Shown: in pieces, positions 23,962 through 35,589 of the stretch
Layout of the letters: every line of letters begins with the position of its first letter
Position numbering within the stretch: the stretch's first letter is position 1
DNA from: Siphonodentalium dalli
Taxonomy: Eukaryota; Mollusca; Scaphopoda; Gadilida; Siphonodentaliidae
Assembly (NCBI GenBank): GCA_032622095.1
Contig: CP136067.1
Coordinates: forward strand, 125,775,030-125,839,029
Length of the DNA: 64,000 nt
Direction: 5' to 3'
Translations under genes and position numbers: made by a program
The notes under the pieces: model-generated
Told to the model about the DNA's origin: nothing
Database searches by the model: none
Seen by the model: only the letters and a program-made list of their open reading frames with translations

Positions 23962-24629
23962 ACTTGAGTGTCCTGAAAATTATCTCTTCACCAGTTCACA
24001 AACTCACTCAACTACTATACCCAAGAAATACTATTACCGCCCATGACCACAATGCCGTCTATAGTTAGATGTCGTACCGATGCGCCGTACACATGAACAA
24101 AGTTCGAAAGATTTAAAATCTATATAAAAATGAACACATTATTCGATTGATACCTATTCACATGTAAGTCACTGGGAGTGCATATGATGTACGAAAGGCG
24201 TGTAAATGAAGTGAGCGAGATGTGAGAGAATTGGAAGAATGTAACTTTATATATAATAACATGTACCCTTGTCTGTATTACATTCATTCATTGATGTCTG
24301 TTTATTCCAATAAAAAAATTCTAAAAAAACAAAAAAAAACAAAAAACAAAACAAAAAAAGAAATCCCCCACTAACTACATGTTTTATAATCAAACAATGA
24401 GAATGATTTCAACTGTTGAACATTATGACAAAAATGAGAAAAATCGGGGGGGGGGGGGGTAGGCACCCCAACACCCCTGTCCCCGCCAACTTGCCTGTAC
24501 ATACGCCCCGGGTAATCCTCTCTAAGTTTATAATTATACCATCCTTATCGATTGAATGAATGACTGTGGTTACATGAGCGACTGAGCAATCAGACAGTTC
24601 ATCACCCACGGTCGTCTTTCAGAGCCTGA

Positions 24630-24972
24630 TTAACCCTTTACCCAACAGAAGGGCCCTGTGCCAATGCATTCTCTTATATATGCGAGTCGACCATAGGTCG
24701 CCTCGCATATATAAGAGAATGCATTGGCTTAACACATTAAAAATTATAAAATTGTTAAAGAATGTAAGAAAAAATGGTAAAAAGTGTTAAAATGCATTCT
24801 CTTATATATGCGAGGCGACCTATGGCGTAACTGTAACCATCACAATGTGGTCAATGAGCCGGTTCCAATGATATCCATATTTGTATGGTTTTATTGAGAC
24901 AGACCCAAGATAATATAGGCTGTTGAAGCTTAATTTGGCCGGTTTTGGACGTTTTGTTGGGTAAAGGATTAA
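24630..24972. mobile_element. TTAA hairpin MITE, type A, in duplication unit 2
   Basis: Near-identical duplicate of the element at 22,696-23,038. The hairpin is complete at 24,661-24,727 and the second is halved at 24,792-24,826. Confidence 0.8.
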
Positions 24973-25119
24973 AACAGAACCAAGGTGAAGGTATTCAAGC
25001 ACTCATAAAGCACCCCTGATTTACACACCAGAGCCAACACCGATGTTCTAGAACATGCACCAATCCGGAATATATTGATGACATGGAGCCATTAAATCCA
25101 TGAAAGCCAATTCCCCATG

Positions 25120-25605
25120 AAATTAGCAATGATATTAATGGAGGTTCCCCATTAATGGGGGGAGGTTAAGTGAACAATTTTAATGGGGATTCCCATGCAA
25201 ATTTCCGGAGCAAAAGTTATAAGCAGTTGTCCGGAAACCAAAGCAGGCATATCATTGAATAGTCCTGGTATTCAAGTTAACTGGCAGGTGCACTAGGTGA
25301 ATTATAAATTGTTTACAATAAATATATTTTTGATAATATTTTTAATGGAATTACATCAGATGACCGACATTTGAAAAATCAATATAAAACTCAAAAATAA
25401 ATATACCAACATTATAATGGAACATGTTACAAGCGGACCCGCCAGATAAATACCTGTTGTTTCCAATACCACACCAAGTCACACTCGGAAGTATGGTGTG
25501 CAACTCTGTAACTTTTGCTCAGCAGATTTGCATGGAAACCCCCATTCAAAATTGGTCACTTGACCTCCCCCTTAAATTAGCTATGATATTGGCGGAGACA
25601 GTTCA
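25120..25605. repeat. Long inverted-repeat element, TTAGCNATGATATTNNTGG ends
   Basis: The left arm (AAATTAGCAATGATATTAAT ... GGGGGAGGTTAAGTGA ... GCAAAAGTTATAAGCAG) is mirrored by the right arm (CTGTAACTTTTGCTCAGC ... TCACTTGACCTCCCCCTT ... TTAGCTATGATATTGG). A related end occurs at 50,536-50,575 and 51,533-51,580. No coding content. Confidence 0.6.
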
Positions 25606-25774
25606 GCTCATCACATGGCGGCCGTAAACTGCGAGCGTTGTGTTCAATATGGCGACCGATAAATCGATTCGAAGAATATTGTCTGTAAACACCGCGCTAT
25701 CGATCCAAGGTCTAAGACTCACCCACGCGTAATGTAGTCTGTGTGCAAAACGGACAAGCCTGCAAACAGTGTGT

Positions 25775-26100
25775 GCAGAATGAGGTTCACAAGGGGTGAA
25801 TTTAGTGACGCTATCCCGCAAGGCGCGCTACACTCTTAAAACAATAGGTCTCTGGAGTACCTACGTAGGCACTGGGCTTTGTCCCAGGGGGAGTACCTAA
25901 TTGTTGGTACTCTAGGTTACCTGCCAAATATTTAGGTGCTATGGAATACCTATATATATGTTGTCTGGAGTATCTATTTTAGGTCCTGTGGAGTACCAAT
26001 ATTTAGGTTCTCTGGGGTACCTATATTTAGGTTCTGTGGAGTACCTATCCAGCCATTATGCATGCTTCACCAAATTCACCCTCTGGGAACCTCATTATGC
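25775..26100. mobile_element. GCAGAATGAGG MITE, copy 3, split by an insertion
   Basis: The left arm GCAGAATGAGGTTCACAAGG and right arm CCTCTGGGAACCTCATTATG are separated by a foreign segment (25,831-26,060). The copy at 55,537-55,627 shows the uninterrupted arrangement. Confidence 0.7.
25831..26060. repeat. CACTCTTAA-ended insert with GTACCTA minisatellite
   Basis: Starts TA|CACTCTTAAAACAATAGG and then carries about eight degenerate units of the form TCTGGAGTACCTATATTTAG. The left terminus matches the 3.4-kb element at 8,352, but the internal repeat differs. A right-hand CACTCT end is not visible, so it may be truncated. Confidence 0.6.
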
Positions 26101-26189
26101 TTGAACCTCAACTGATATGGGACATCAGATTGAATTTTCCCCAGTTGAGGTTGATGTTCACCGTTTAGTCACCCCGCTTATGCATTTTA

Positions 26190-26460
26190 TCTTCTGAACA
26201 ATAAGGGGGATATAGAAACTTTCCGAAAGGGAAAAGTAACTAAACAATGTTAATTTTAGATCATAGATACTTCACAGAAGATGTGGCCTAAGCAGAGTGA
26301 GGTTCCAAGAGGGTGAATACCAGCCCGCTGTGCGGGACGCATCACTAAATTCACCCGCTGGGGACTTCATTCTGCAAATAAAAGACACACTATTTGCATG
26401 TTTGAAACGGAGGCATAATGCAGCAAGACTCATGTATTCCGTGCTCCCGATACAAAGCAA
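26190..26460. repeat. GCAGAATGAGG MITE, copy 4, with extended flanks
   Basis: The core foldback is 26,292-26,374. Flanking words GGATATAGAAACT, AAAAGTAACTAAA and GATACTTCACAGAAGATG match the copy at 49-330, defining a full element of about 270 bp. Confidence 0.65.
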
Positions 26461-26564
26461 AGGGATGCAGGATAACTAATTGTGCTCATCTCATAATGAC
26501 ATGGTGGGTCCTGCTGGGTTAGTTATGATGTTGATGCTGCATGGAGACAGTATTAACCCGTTCT

Positions 26565-27605
26565 ATACTATATACTCGCGTGTACATTCTCGTGCAAATA
26601 GGTTCATATTGGACCTAAATATTCAACTAGGTTCATATATTGGACTGATTTGGTTCTGAAATAAGCCCACATTGCAGTCTGTTCTCTTGGAAATAAGCAC
26701 AGAACTGGCTTATTTCAATGAGCGAAATACGCTCAATTTGACACCATTTAACACCTGAATATATAGACTTAAAACATGGTTTTTAAAATACTAGTAGTCC
26801 AATATTTCATTCGAAATAGGCCCATATTCTGATTATTTAATCCATCTTTTTTCATTGGCACGACTTACAATATTCACGCGCTTTATAATGTGTGTTCACT
26901 GCGGCTCGCGTCATTCACAGAATAACGAATGTAAGCTCCCTGTGGGCTTACTTCAGAATCAAACAAGTCCATATGAACCTATGCGAATATTTAGGTCCAA
27001 TATAAGCCTACTTAAGCTAAGAGGATAAGTTGGCATATTGAGCTTAGAACCGTTATTCCGCTGAATGGCGCTGCCGGCAGTGAAAACACATTACAAAGAG
27101 CCGTTACACCCAGCATCTAGTAAGTCGTGTCGATGAAGAGAGGTAGATTAAATAAAGCGTCAAAATGGGCTCATTTCGTAACGGGATAGGACATCAAAAT
27201 ACAACCTATATATTCTGGAGAAAATAAGCTCATAATAAACTTATATCAAGGGAGCTCATAGTGGCATTATTTAGATATGAAATGAGCCCTATGTCGACCT
27301 AAACGTTAAACGAAATTAAAATTCCATAATTTATGGACTTATTTCAATTCAGATAAGTTCACATCGGCCTTATTTGATCCACATATTCTTCTCTCCGCAG
27401 CTCTCCGCGGCATTTATCATAATAGATCGACTTACCAGATATACGCTCTTTATAATGTGTTTTCAATGTGGCCCACGCCATAAAACGGAATAACGGATAT
27501 AAGTCCACTATGGGCTTATCTCAGAGTCAAATAAATCCAATATGAACTTATGTAAATGTTTACGTCCAATATGATCCTATTTGAACGAGGATATAATATA
27601 TTGCT
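26565..27605. repeat. Cluster of AGGTCCAATATGAACCTATT-family repeats
   Basis: At least three copies in both orientations (26,597-26,660, 26,935-27,025, 27,500-27,600) of a repeat with GGGCTTAYTTCAGAATCAAA and TTTAGGTCCAATAT. The region is a mosaic of inverted segments, probably nested old elements. No gene is seen. Confidence 0.55.
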
Positions 27606-27986
27606 TAAAAAATTAGTCCCTGACATAATACCCATTACACGGTATATCTCAAGAATTGTGAGGCATCAAGTATTCGACTGGTTGACTTCTCACTCCATCA
27701 GTACTAATATACTGAATGAGGCTTAACAATGTGTTACCCCCCCCTCCACCCTGACGAAATATACACACATGGCTGCCACTATACCACAACCTTGCTTATA
27801 AATACACAAATATCCCGTTTAATCCCCATATTTATATATTCATACACAATGTAGGAGTGTTGGGTGGTGACAGCTGTCAGTGGAAGGTCCTTACCTGAGG
27901 GTCATCTATATGGAAATGACTGACCACTGAGCAGTTGTCACCACTTCAACTGTTTGGCCCATCGACGACGTGGAAGCTTGATTCTC

Positions 27987-28101
27987 ATTGGCCTCGGGTG
28001 TACAGGCATCTCTGATTGGCCAAGACGAGCGCCCCACACTCGATGGTATAAAACGCCTCAGGTTTTTCCAAATCGTGGGTTCGCTCAATACATCCAACAG
28101 T
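27987..28101 (+). promoter_or_regulatory. Candidate Pol II promoter and first exon
   Basis: Two inverted CCAAT boxes (ATTGG at 27,987-27,991 and 28,015-28,019) precede TATAAAA at 28,047-28,053. A start site near 28,077-28,085 would be followed by a possible splice donor CA|GTGAGT at 28,100. Spacing fits a TATA-type promoter. No downstream coding exon could be identified, so this could equally be chance or a promoter inside an old element. Confidence 0.35.
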
Positions 28102-28479
28102 GAGTTTGGTTTTCACCGCCTCCAACTGGAAGTTGCTAACCCATGCATTTTTATGGCCATTTCTTTGGAACGAAATTGTTGCACGAAATTGGAACATATT
28201 ATTATTATATCTACTTAAGCAAACGCGTACCCACTTTTACTTCCGGAGATTTCGTAACCACTTTGGTTACGAACGATCTTTAGTGGTGATTCATTTAGAT
28301 GGCACCGTTTGCTATTCTATATTTACACTGTATTGATGACTTACAGTAGGTAAATGGTTATCAGTCGAGTAAATACAATAAGTTAGTTAATAACTTCTGC
28401 ACAATTCCCTCTAAATTAATATTGATATCTATACATATACATACTTTATACTTCTTCAATACATATGCGAATATCTTAC

Positions 28480-28700
28480 TTCTTTCACATACTGGCCCTA
28501 GGGAATGTGGCGTCATACCTTGACCCGGGAAGGAACCTGCCCCAGAGGGTCATGACCCACTAACATCCTTGCCCATAGGACCCCCAGTATACTACACATA
28601 GCATTGTGAATTGCATGCACTAACACATTTCTGCTCAATATGTAGTATTATACGATGAGAGTGACCAATAACTTGAATTGAATTGAATGAATGCTTAATT
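28480..28700 (+). repeat. Possible retroelement tail with TTGAAT repeat end
   Basis: A stretch richer in GC than its surroundings ends in CTTGAATTGAATTGAATGAA, resembling a short-repeat tail of a non-LTR element or SINE. No coding domain. Confidence 0.3.
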
Positions 28701-28794
28701 GGTTACTCTACAATAAATCCGACAATGTATGGGACACTCTCCCATTATATTCAACAATTACAACAAAATATATGCATCAAATCATGTGAACGAA

Positions 28795-28967
28795 TTTGAG
28801 CCATGGGTGAGTGCAAAATACACCCATTTACTTAATGAACGATGTAAAACATTGTAATTATAATGAAAATTAATTTATGGCTCAAGTTTGCATTATAATT
28901 ACCATGTTGTTTACATCGTTCATAGAGCACATGAGTATACATAGTTTGCACTCATCGATGGCTCAAA
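28795..28967. repeat. Foldback, ~173 bp
   Basis: TTGAGCCATGGGTGAGTGCA and TTAATGAACGATGTAAA on the left are mirrored by TTTACATCGTTCAT and TGCACTCATCGATGGCTCAA on the right, with the centre near 28,880. Short single-copy MITE candidate. Confidence 0.75.
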
Positions 28968-29123
28968 GTCATTCATTTGTTGCAAATATTCTGTTGAGTA
29001 CAATAGATAGTCCAACAATTCCATAAATGGTCGGATTTAGTGGCCAAAATAAGTGAGCACCGTTTGTGTAGAGGTTATGCTCAATTCAAACGTTACAAGA
29101 TCGTTATGAGGGCAGAACACACA

Positions 29124-29586
29124 TTCAAAGGTACTCAATCCGATCAGACGCTCCTAAATTACTATTTCTTTGGCTACGGGGGTAAATAAAATATCTGATT
29201 CGAGTCAAGGAACCCACCCATCAAAGCTCAGAATGATCAGATCTCGATTTTTGAAGTTTTTTATTTCTCGAGATGTGTAATAATATGTGACCCAGAAACA
29301 CGTGGTCAAACGGAGAGTCTCTGGCAAATTTGCGGATGAAGATGGATAACTCTAAAATCAAGTGGTAATACCGTCAAATTTCGTGATAATTTAGTGATAA
29401 TACGGCCATATTTTGTTGAACAAAATGTTGATAAGTAACAAGTTTTGGGAAATTTAATACCATAGTTGACAGTGGTTAGCATTATTTTGTTGCAATAAAT
29501 CGATTCTGATAACTAAACGTATTTTGAAGAAATTGTGTTGTATCTTGTTGGTATGGGGACCTTATGATCGGATTGAGTACTTTTAA
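29124..29586. mobile_element. TTAA-type MITE, AGGTACTCAATCCGAT ends, copy 2
   Basis: The left end is TTCAAAGGTACTCAATCCGA (one change from TTAA) and the right end GGATTGAGTACTTTTAA. The interior aligns throughout with the copies at 13,631 and 42,873. Confidence 0.7.
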
Positions 29587-30011
29587 GACTCATGTGCATG
29601 ACGAAGAGCTTAGTTTCACATGAGTACTCCAAAACACGGACAAAAAGTACGTAACACACACACGTAACCCCATGCCACAATACCTGGTGGCACCGTGCCC
29701 TCACTGTAATGAGAATGCGCTGGATTCAATGCTACCATGCAAATTCCTTTGGCAATAGATGATACAATCCGAACTCTGAATTAGTATGAATAGCCCTCCA
29801 ACAGGTAGTGCTCAATTCACAAGTTACAAAACCGCTTTGAGGACAGAAGACACATGTGCGCATGTGCACGAAAAATAGCTTAGTTAGGCATGTAAATCGT
29901 GTCTTCACTGTAATTGGTGGACTCTGGATTCAATACTGCTATGATCATGATGGTGATGCAAATTCCTTTTGCAGTATATGAAAAAATCCGAACTCTGAAC
30001 AATAGAATAAC

Positions 30012-31375
30012 CCAAACTCCATGCAGGGTTTACCTCCCTTGATGACTGGGTAAAACGCTGCTATACCGGCGGCATTTACCCACATTTGGTGGACTTCCAC
30101 GATATAAATATTCATACTAAGCGAGAGGAGCAACATGTTGGCCTTATTAAGAACAACAAATATCGAACAACATTTGTGCAATTTCCTACCTTAAGTCAGG
30201 AAAGCCCCTCTAGAACAAAAACAAACTATATTGCGAAATGGTGTGACGGGATTTGGTTATCCGATTATTTATTGGACGACAACATTCATGGCAAGTCAAA
30301 CACAAGAGTTCTAATTTGCTGCCATTTTGCTAAGGAGTGTGTGAAAATTGTCAACAAAACTACCGCTCTATTTCTCCACTCTGTCAATGAGTTGTTAGTG
30401 CGGGAATTGTTGTCAAAGAACATAGAAAATTTGACTTTAGTCTCGCCATTTTGTCTGGAAAAACCCGCGCTAAACATAGAAATACACAGACTAGTACCCA
30501 GTCGGTGACAGAGTCAGAAAGGAAGTATGACGTGCGCGCTCTGGTGTAGATTGACAATAACTTCGAAGCTACGCCATTGAGTATTGAGCCATGTTCACAT
30601 TTAATACCCCGCGGATCCGATTATCGGCTGTGTAGTAGGAAGCAGTTGCACCACGGAAACATCACGCGATTTATCGTGACCAGATATATTAACGCCAAAG
30701 CTTGTGGCATGATTTCAATACAGAATGCATTTAGGACTAAAATTGCTTGCTGTTGTTGCGCCACGTCTCGAATGAAGTAATCAAATACGATGTCTTGTTC
30801 AAACTCCATGCAGGGTTTACCTCCCTTGGCGACTCGGTAAGGCCGCTGCTACCGGCGACATTTCACCCACATTTGGTGGACTTCCGCGATATTAAAATAT
30901 ATACTAAGCGAACACAGCAACATGCTGCCCCTGTTAAGCACACAAAATATCGAACAAAATTTGTATAATCTTTGGACCTTATGTTTGAAAAATCCCACTA
31001 TAACTATATTTCGAAACGGTGTGATTCGGTTCTCCCGATTATTTTATCAACACAATAGTATAAACGCACGTGTACGGCATTGTCACAACTCGAACGGCAA
31101 GTCAAACACAAGAGTTCTATTTTGCTGCAATTTTGACGAGTAGCTTGCGAAAATCGTTAACAAAATTACCGCTCCGATTTTCCATTCTGTCATTATGTTT
31201 TAGTGTGGGAATTGTTCTCAAAGCAGATAGAAAATTTGACATTGGAGCGATCGGGTTTTTGCTGGAAAATCCCATGCTAAATATAGAAACACGGACTAGT
31301 ACCCATCCGGTTACAGAGTCAGAAAGGAAGCACGACTGGTGCGCTCTGGTAGAGATTACGTCTGGTTCATTCGCT
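30012..31375. repeat. Diverged tandem duplication, ~790-bp offset
   Basis: AAACTCCATGCAGGGTTTAC occurs at both about 30,012 and 30,801, followed by parallel segments (ACCCACATTTGGTGGACTTC; GGCAAGTCAAACACAAGAGT; ACAGAGTCAGAAAGGAAG). The plus-strand frame at 30,086-30,508 (140 codons) has a broken counterpart in the second unit (VDF.DI.I.TKR..QH). Similarity is at the DNA level with indels, so a gene is not supported. Confidence 0.65.
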
Positions 31376-31385
31376 GCATCCAAGC

Positions 31386-31495
31386 TAGAACAAGTCTTCT
31401 CGGTCCACAATAGCTTTGGGATATCGGTTGGGATAATGTAAGCATCATCCCAACCGATATTCCAAGCTGTTGTGGATCGAGACAACTTGGTCTAC
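31386..31495. repeat. Short hairpin of the GACCAAGTCTTCTC family
   Basis: CAAGTCTTCTCGGTCCACAA ... ATATCGGTTGGGAT is followed after about 10 bp by its inverted copy ending ACTTGGTCTA. The same ends bound the larger element at 41,769-42,406. Confidence 0.75.
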
Positions 31496-31999
31496 ATGTA
31501 CATGTAAGCTTATTGTGACATTGAACGGGCATGGCTCATTCGACTTTCAAAATTATGTCCACGTAATTTGTATACAAGGTAGTTTGATGAGTACAACGAA
31601 ATATATATATGCTCTGAAAAATATATCCCAGCTGTTTTCAATTTTCGCACATAAGTGAAATAAACGGTACCATATCAGGAATAGTCTACCATTCAACGCT
31701 CTTTTCTGTTCCATGCCGTGCAAATGGCTGTTTTGTTTGTTTGGGAACCAAACATCATGTTCGAAGTTGTATTTTTTATGACTTCAGTGCGTCTTTCTGG
31801 GACATAACTCTCGTAGAAATGTAGATCAAGTATATATCGACCTATTTCGATACCGGAAAAAAAATTAAAAGGGAATATTATAATGTGTATTTTGGAGCGC
31901 AAATCGCCATGGCTTTAACACCCTGATCAGTTGGGCCTGCTAACTTACTATAACGTTGGTCGGGCCTGTTGAATTGGGAATCGCCAAACCCGAGGGTAT

Positions 32000-33300
32000 C
32001 GCCAAACCCGAGAACATGGGAAAGTCATTTCCACGTATATGATATAGGGATATGTTTGTTTCTCATCGTAAAACAGACAACGAATAACGTATGTGTATGT
32101 CCACACGAAGCAGGAGTATTTATCCACTCGACGTCAATCAGTTTTCCCTAATCAAACCATTTAATTTTTTTTTGCGATTTTTTTCAATAATGTTTTTGCT
32201 TTTGCTCACTCAAATTTTCGAGAACATCCACCCACTAGTATAGTTCCTGGACTTCCACGCTGCCAAAACAAATGCCGGTATATAGTTGAATATGTCAGTG
32301 AAGCATAGGATTGAACAGAATTAAAAAAATCAGTGTCGTTCTCAATATCCGCGCAATATGGAGCCTAGGGACCACTGTCGGCCCAGAAAGATGTTAACGT
32401 CGCATATATATACGAAGATATCACCAAACGCCGATCTTCTGTGTAGTAAATATGCGTAGCACTTAAGGAGCTCTGATGAGTTTTCGAGTGTTTTATGTGT
32501 ATCTGAGACTGATCAATTGGACTGCAAATGAATCATAACGCGATGCCTTGGTCACAGGCACGTGAATGCTGTCGTTCGTATGCATGCAGCTAACCGGATA
32601 TCCGTTTAGTATCGGGTTTGGCGATACCACGTACACGGGAGTGATGATGCTGCTAGATACACAGAACCGTTATTTCTTTAAAGTTGTTATTTTCGCGGTG
32701 ATCTTATGATCTGAACAAATCGAGGAAAAGTCAATATGTGTATAAGACATTCAAAATATATATATTGTGAAATATTTTAATAATGAGGGTTTTGGTTGTT
32801 ACATTTTAATAACGAGGGTGTTGGTTGTTATATTTTAATAACGAGAGTAACTGATTGGTCAATGATACATGGATAAAACTTGCAAGAAAAAATGCAAGAA
32901 TGTGTTTCCCGACGAGAAACATCAAATATAGCCACATGGTGAACGGTCACGGCTGTCAAATTGACGAATAATTTATTGGAGGGAGTTGATTTTTTCGATG
33001 TAATTTTTTCTCCATTTTAAGGGTAGCGCAATACGTTGACAAGTAATTTTGGCACATTTTCGTGTGCGTTCTTTAATTTTTGATACTCGTGCATGCAGGG
33101 TCAATCATTTCCTGCGAATACAGGCCAGTGGGATTTGTTAACACTGAGGCGTATGCAAATCATTTGGTGTATTGAAACCTACATGACAGCTATGCATGAA
33201 ACGTGACTCCAAGTATCTGGTCCGTATGGCTCGACAAGAGCTATACATGCGTTTAAATTGAACAAAATCACAAAGTGTAGAAATACTACTCTTAAAGAGG
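32000..33300. other. Unassigned spacer
   Basis: Parts near 31,925-31,990 and 32,690-32,730 resemble decayed GGTCAAGTGG-type element ends (GGGCCTGCTAA, TTTTCGCGGTGATC). A short tandem repeat of TTTTAATAAYGAGGGTKTTGG lies at 32,776-32,845. No gene is recognised. Confidence 0.35.
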
Positions 33301-33329
33301 TCTTGTCCGATAGAGGATCTCGCGTGAGT

Positions 33330-33450
33330 TTCTATTTTATACGGAATTTATCAACCGAGTTCACTAATTCAATTTGAACCGAGGTTTACAGAGGCTCAAA
33401 TAGAATTTAGTGGACGAGGTTGATAAATTACGTATAAAATAGAACGAGTT
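33330..33450. repeat. Foldback around TTTCTATTTTATACG
   Basis: TTCTATTTTATACGGAATTT with ATCAACCGAGTTCACTAA is mirrored by TTTAGTGGACGAGGTTGATA and ACGTATAAAATAGAA. Confidence 0.75.
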
Positions 33451-33857
33451 TGTGATAACTTTTATCACATTGTCAAATAAACGCGAAGCAACGCGAAGTA
33501 TTCATATCATCGAAAACAACAATCATAAACTTCAGAGATCGCAAGTCATTTAAATACTGGCGTGACGTCATCGCACGCGCTAATATTACACGTGTGTTTT
33601 ACCAATAATTATGAAGCTGGTTTTGTGGGTTACTTAATTAATTTATCAATTAAAACATATTTTTCGCCTCCGCATAGCATGCAAATTCGACGTTGGCAAC
33701 TTGGCACCCCCACCAATCATTCTCATTCTCACCCTTCCTCAATAATCTGTTATAATTTTCCACAAATCATCATTCCCATTCACCGCATGCCGCTGTAAAT
33801 AAGTTACTTATTGTGCCACTTTGTTAAACAGATTATTTGTATCAATGAAAAAACCGG

Positions 33858-33945
33858 AGAGGGGCTCATTAAGTGTTGTAACTTGTGCCCCAATCCATTT
33901 TTTATTACACTACAAATAAAATATGTTTAAACAAATAAATAATTC
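33858..33945 (+). mobile_element. LINE 3' tail fragment, AACTTGTGCCCC family
   Basis: GAGAGGGGCTCATTAAGTGT, GTAACTTGTGCCCCAATCC and ACAAATAAAATATGTTTAAA match the tail of the LINE fragment at 15,944-16,290. Any coding part upstream (33,562-33,798) is too short to assign. Confidence 0.55.
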
Positions 33946-33960
33946 ATATGCATTGGTGGG

Positions 33961-34017
33961 AAATGTTCTGATAATAAGTTCAACAAACGACTTGTTGAAC
34001 TTATTATCTGAACATTT
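33961..34017. repeat. 57-bp near-perfect palindrome
   Basis: AAATGTTCTGATAATAAGTT with CAACAA, then a 5-bp spacer, then TTGTTGAACTTATTATC and TGAACATTT. Part of the right arm recurs at 42,550-42,570. Confidence 0.85.
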
Positions 34018-34059
34018 CAGGGAACTACTCGTCAATGAATATTTAGTAAATAAAGGGTT

Positions 34060-35140
34060 AATACTCCGAAATGACTATTTCTTCGGCTTCGGGAGCGAAC
34101 AGCATTTGACTTCAGTCGAAGAACACACCTTTCAAAGCGCAGAGCTATTAAATTTCCATTTTTGAAATCTATTTATTTTATACTCCTCGATGTTCTTTCA
34201 TGTGTGATAGGCACAGTATTATAACTTTCATACATAAAACATGAATATGGAATCGAAAATAAACTTACCTATATATCTGCATGCCAACTGTCTTTTATTC
34301 CGAGAATCATTTCCGATTACCAAGCCACTGCTAAACGCCATCGTGAGTAAACACCACAAACTCTCCTGTATACGGTTTCCACACATGTCCGTGTATATTT
34401 CCGGTGGTATTCTTGCTTCGCTGGCAACCAGGGTTCGCGCTGCCACTTGCCAAATTTGACAATGGCAAAAATAATTAACATTTGGCAAAAAAAAAAATTT
34501 TCATTTGGCAAAAGATTTGGCAATTCACTTTTTAAATTCTCAAGACACAAAACAATTGATCACACATGACATTAATTTCAGGAAACCATTGCAATTAGTG
34601 GTGTTCTATAAGGATAGGAAATGTTAACATCTTTATCGAGATGCAGTTAATCTGATAGCATTAGTATCGATGAGATTGCTATATTATTTATTCTTGTGGT
34701 GTTTACATATAGATAATGATAATCCTCTTTTCTATTTTCCCTTCTGGTGAAGCAACCCTTCATCATATATTGTTCGGTAACTGGTTTGTTGTTCAATGAT
34801 AAACCACAGTAGTGAGGCGAGACTTATTAATAATTAACTGTTTCCCTATCGATGACAAAAGTGTTTTTCAAACATCGCTTGTAGAAATATAAGGCTTTGC
34901 AGAAACTGATAGCATTTGATAATTTCTAAAAGAATTTGGCAAAAATATGTTCATTTGGCAAAATATTTGGCAAAAGTAAATTTCGGTTCAGCGCGAACCT
35001 ACTGACAACAATACGAGTCGTAGAACAAAATAGATTAAAAAAAAATAGCTCTGAGCTTTGGAGGGTTTGTTCCTATACAAATAAAATATGTTCACCCCCG
35101 AAGCCGAAGAAATTATTATTTAGTCCAATTAGGGGTGTCA
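34060..35140. repeat. Inverted pair, CTTCGGCTTCGGG family, unassigned interior
   Basis: TTTCTTCGGCTTCGGGAGCG near 34,078 is mirrored by CACCCCCGAAGCCGAAGAAA near 35,094. The left portion is distantly like the interior of the AGGTACTC MITE. Within it GCGCGAACC, CATTTGGCAAAA and ATTTGGCAA words recur in inverted positions (34,433-34,525 and 34,930-34,998), indicating another nested element. No gene is recognised. Confidence 0.4.
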
Positions 35141-35375
35141 ACCATTTCATGACGGGAGCTGCGCTGGTGCATCATTAAATATCCTGTGCCAGTACATTCT
35201 CTGATATATGCGAGTCTCCCATTGGGAGCCTCACATATGTAAGAGAATGCACTGGCTTACACGGTCAAGGTAAATATTGTTAGGCCAATGTATTCTCTTA
35301 TATATGCAAGGCTCCTTATGTGAGACTCGCAAATATAAGAGAATGCATTGACACAGTGGTTCCGCAAAATTTCCT
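35137..35375. mobile_element. Hairpin MITE, type B, copy 3
   Basis: TTTCATGACGGGAGCTGCGC with TGGTGCATCATTAAATATCC marks the left side; hairpins are at 35,189-35,255 and 35,284-35,350. TTAA ends are decayed. Confidence 0.7.
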
Positions 35376-35589
35376 ATTGAATCCATCTTATTGATGTGAA
35401 TACATAGAATGATCTGTTGAGAAACACACTAAATCGTGAGTCGTAGACCGATTATGGTGGGGACAAAATCGTGTGTTCTGGCTCGTCGTGGGCTACATGG
35501 ATAGTTTTTAACCCTGAGACGGAGCCGATGGACTCAAAATCAATTCAGTTTTCAAATCCACATGTAATGTACCAGCAAAGTTCACTATT

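Larger units (their letters stand above)
21250..25119. repeat. 1.935-kb tandem segmental duplication
   Basis: Unit 1 is about 21,250-23,184 and unit 2 about 23,185-25,119. The boundary falls inside the LINE frame on the left and at CAATTCCCCATGA on the right, with at most 2 bp of shared sequence at the join. Units differ by only a few substitutions (for example TGTAAAAGC versus TGTAATAGC) and in the A-tract, which is pure in unit 1 but interrupted by C and G in unit 2. Each unit holds the LINE 3' half, its 3' flank and one type A MITE. Confidence 0.92.

Noticed and set aside
30086-30508. 140-codon plus-strand frame as a gene
   Set aside because: The opposite strand is also partly open, the duplicate unit has lost the frame, and no domain is recognisable.
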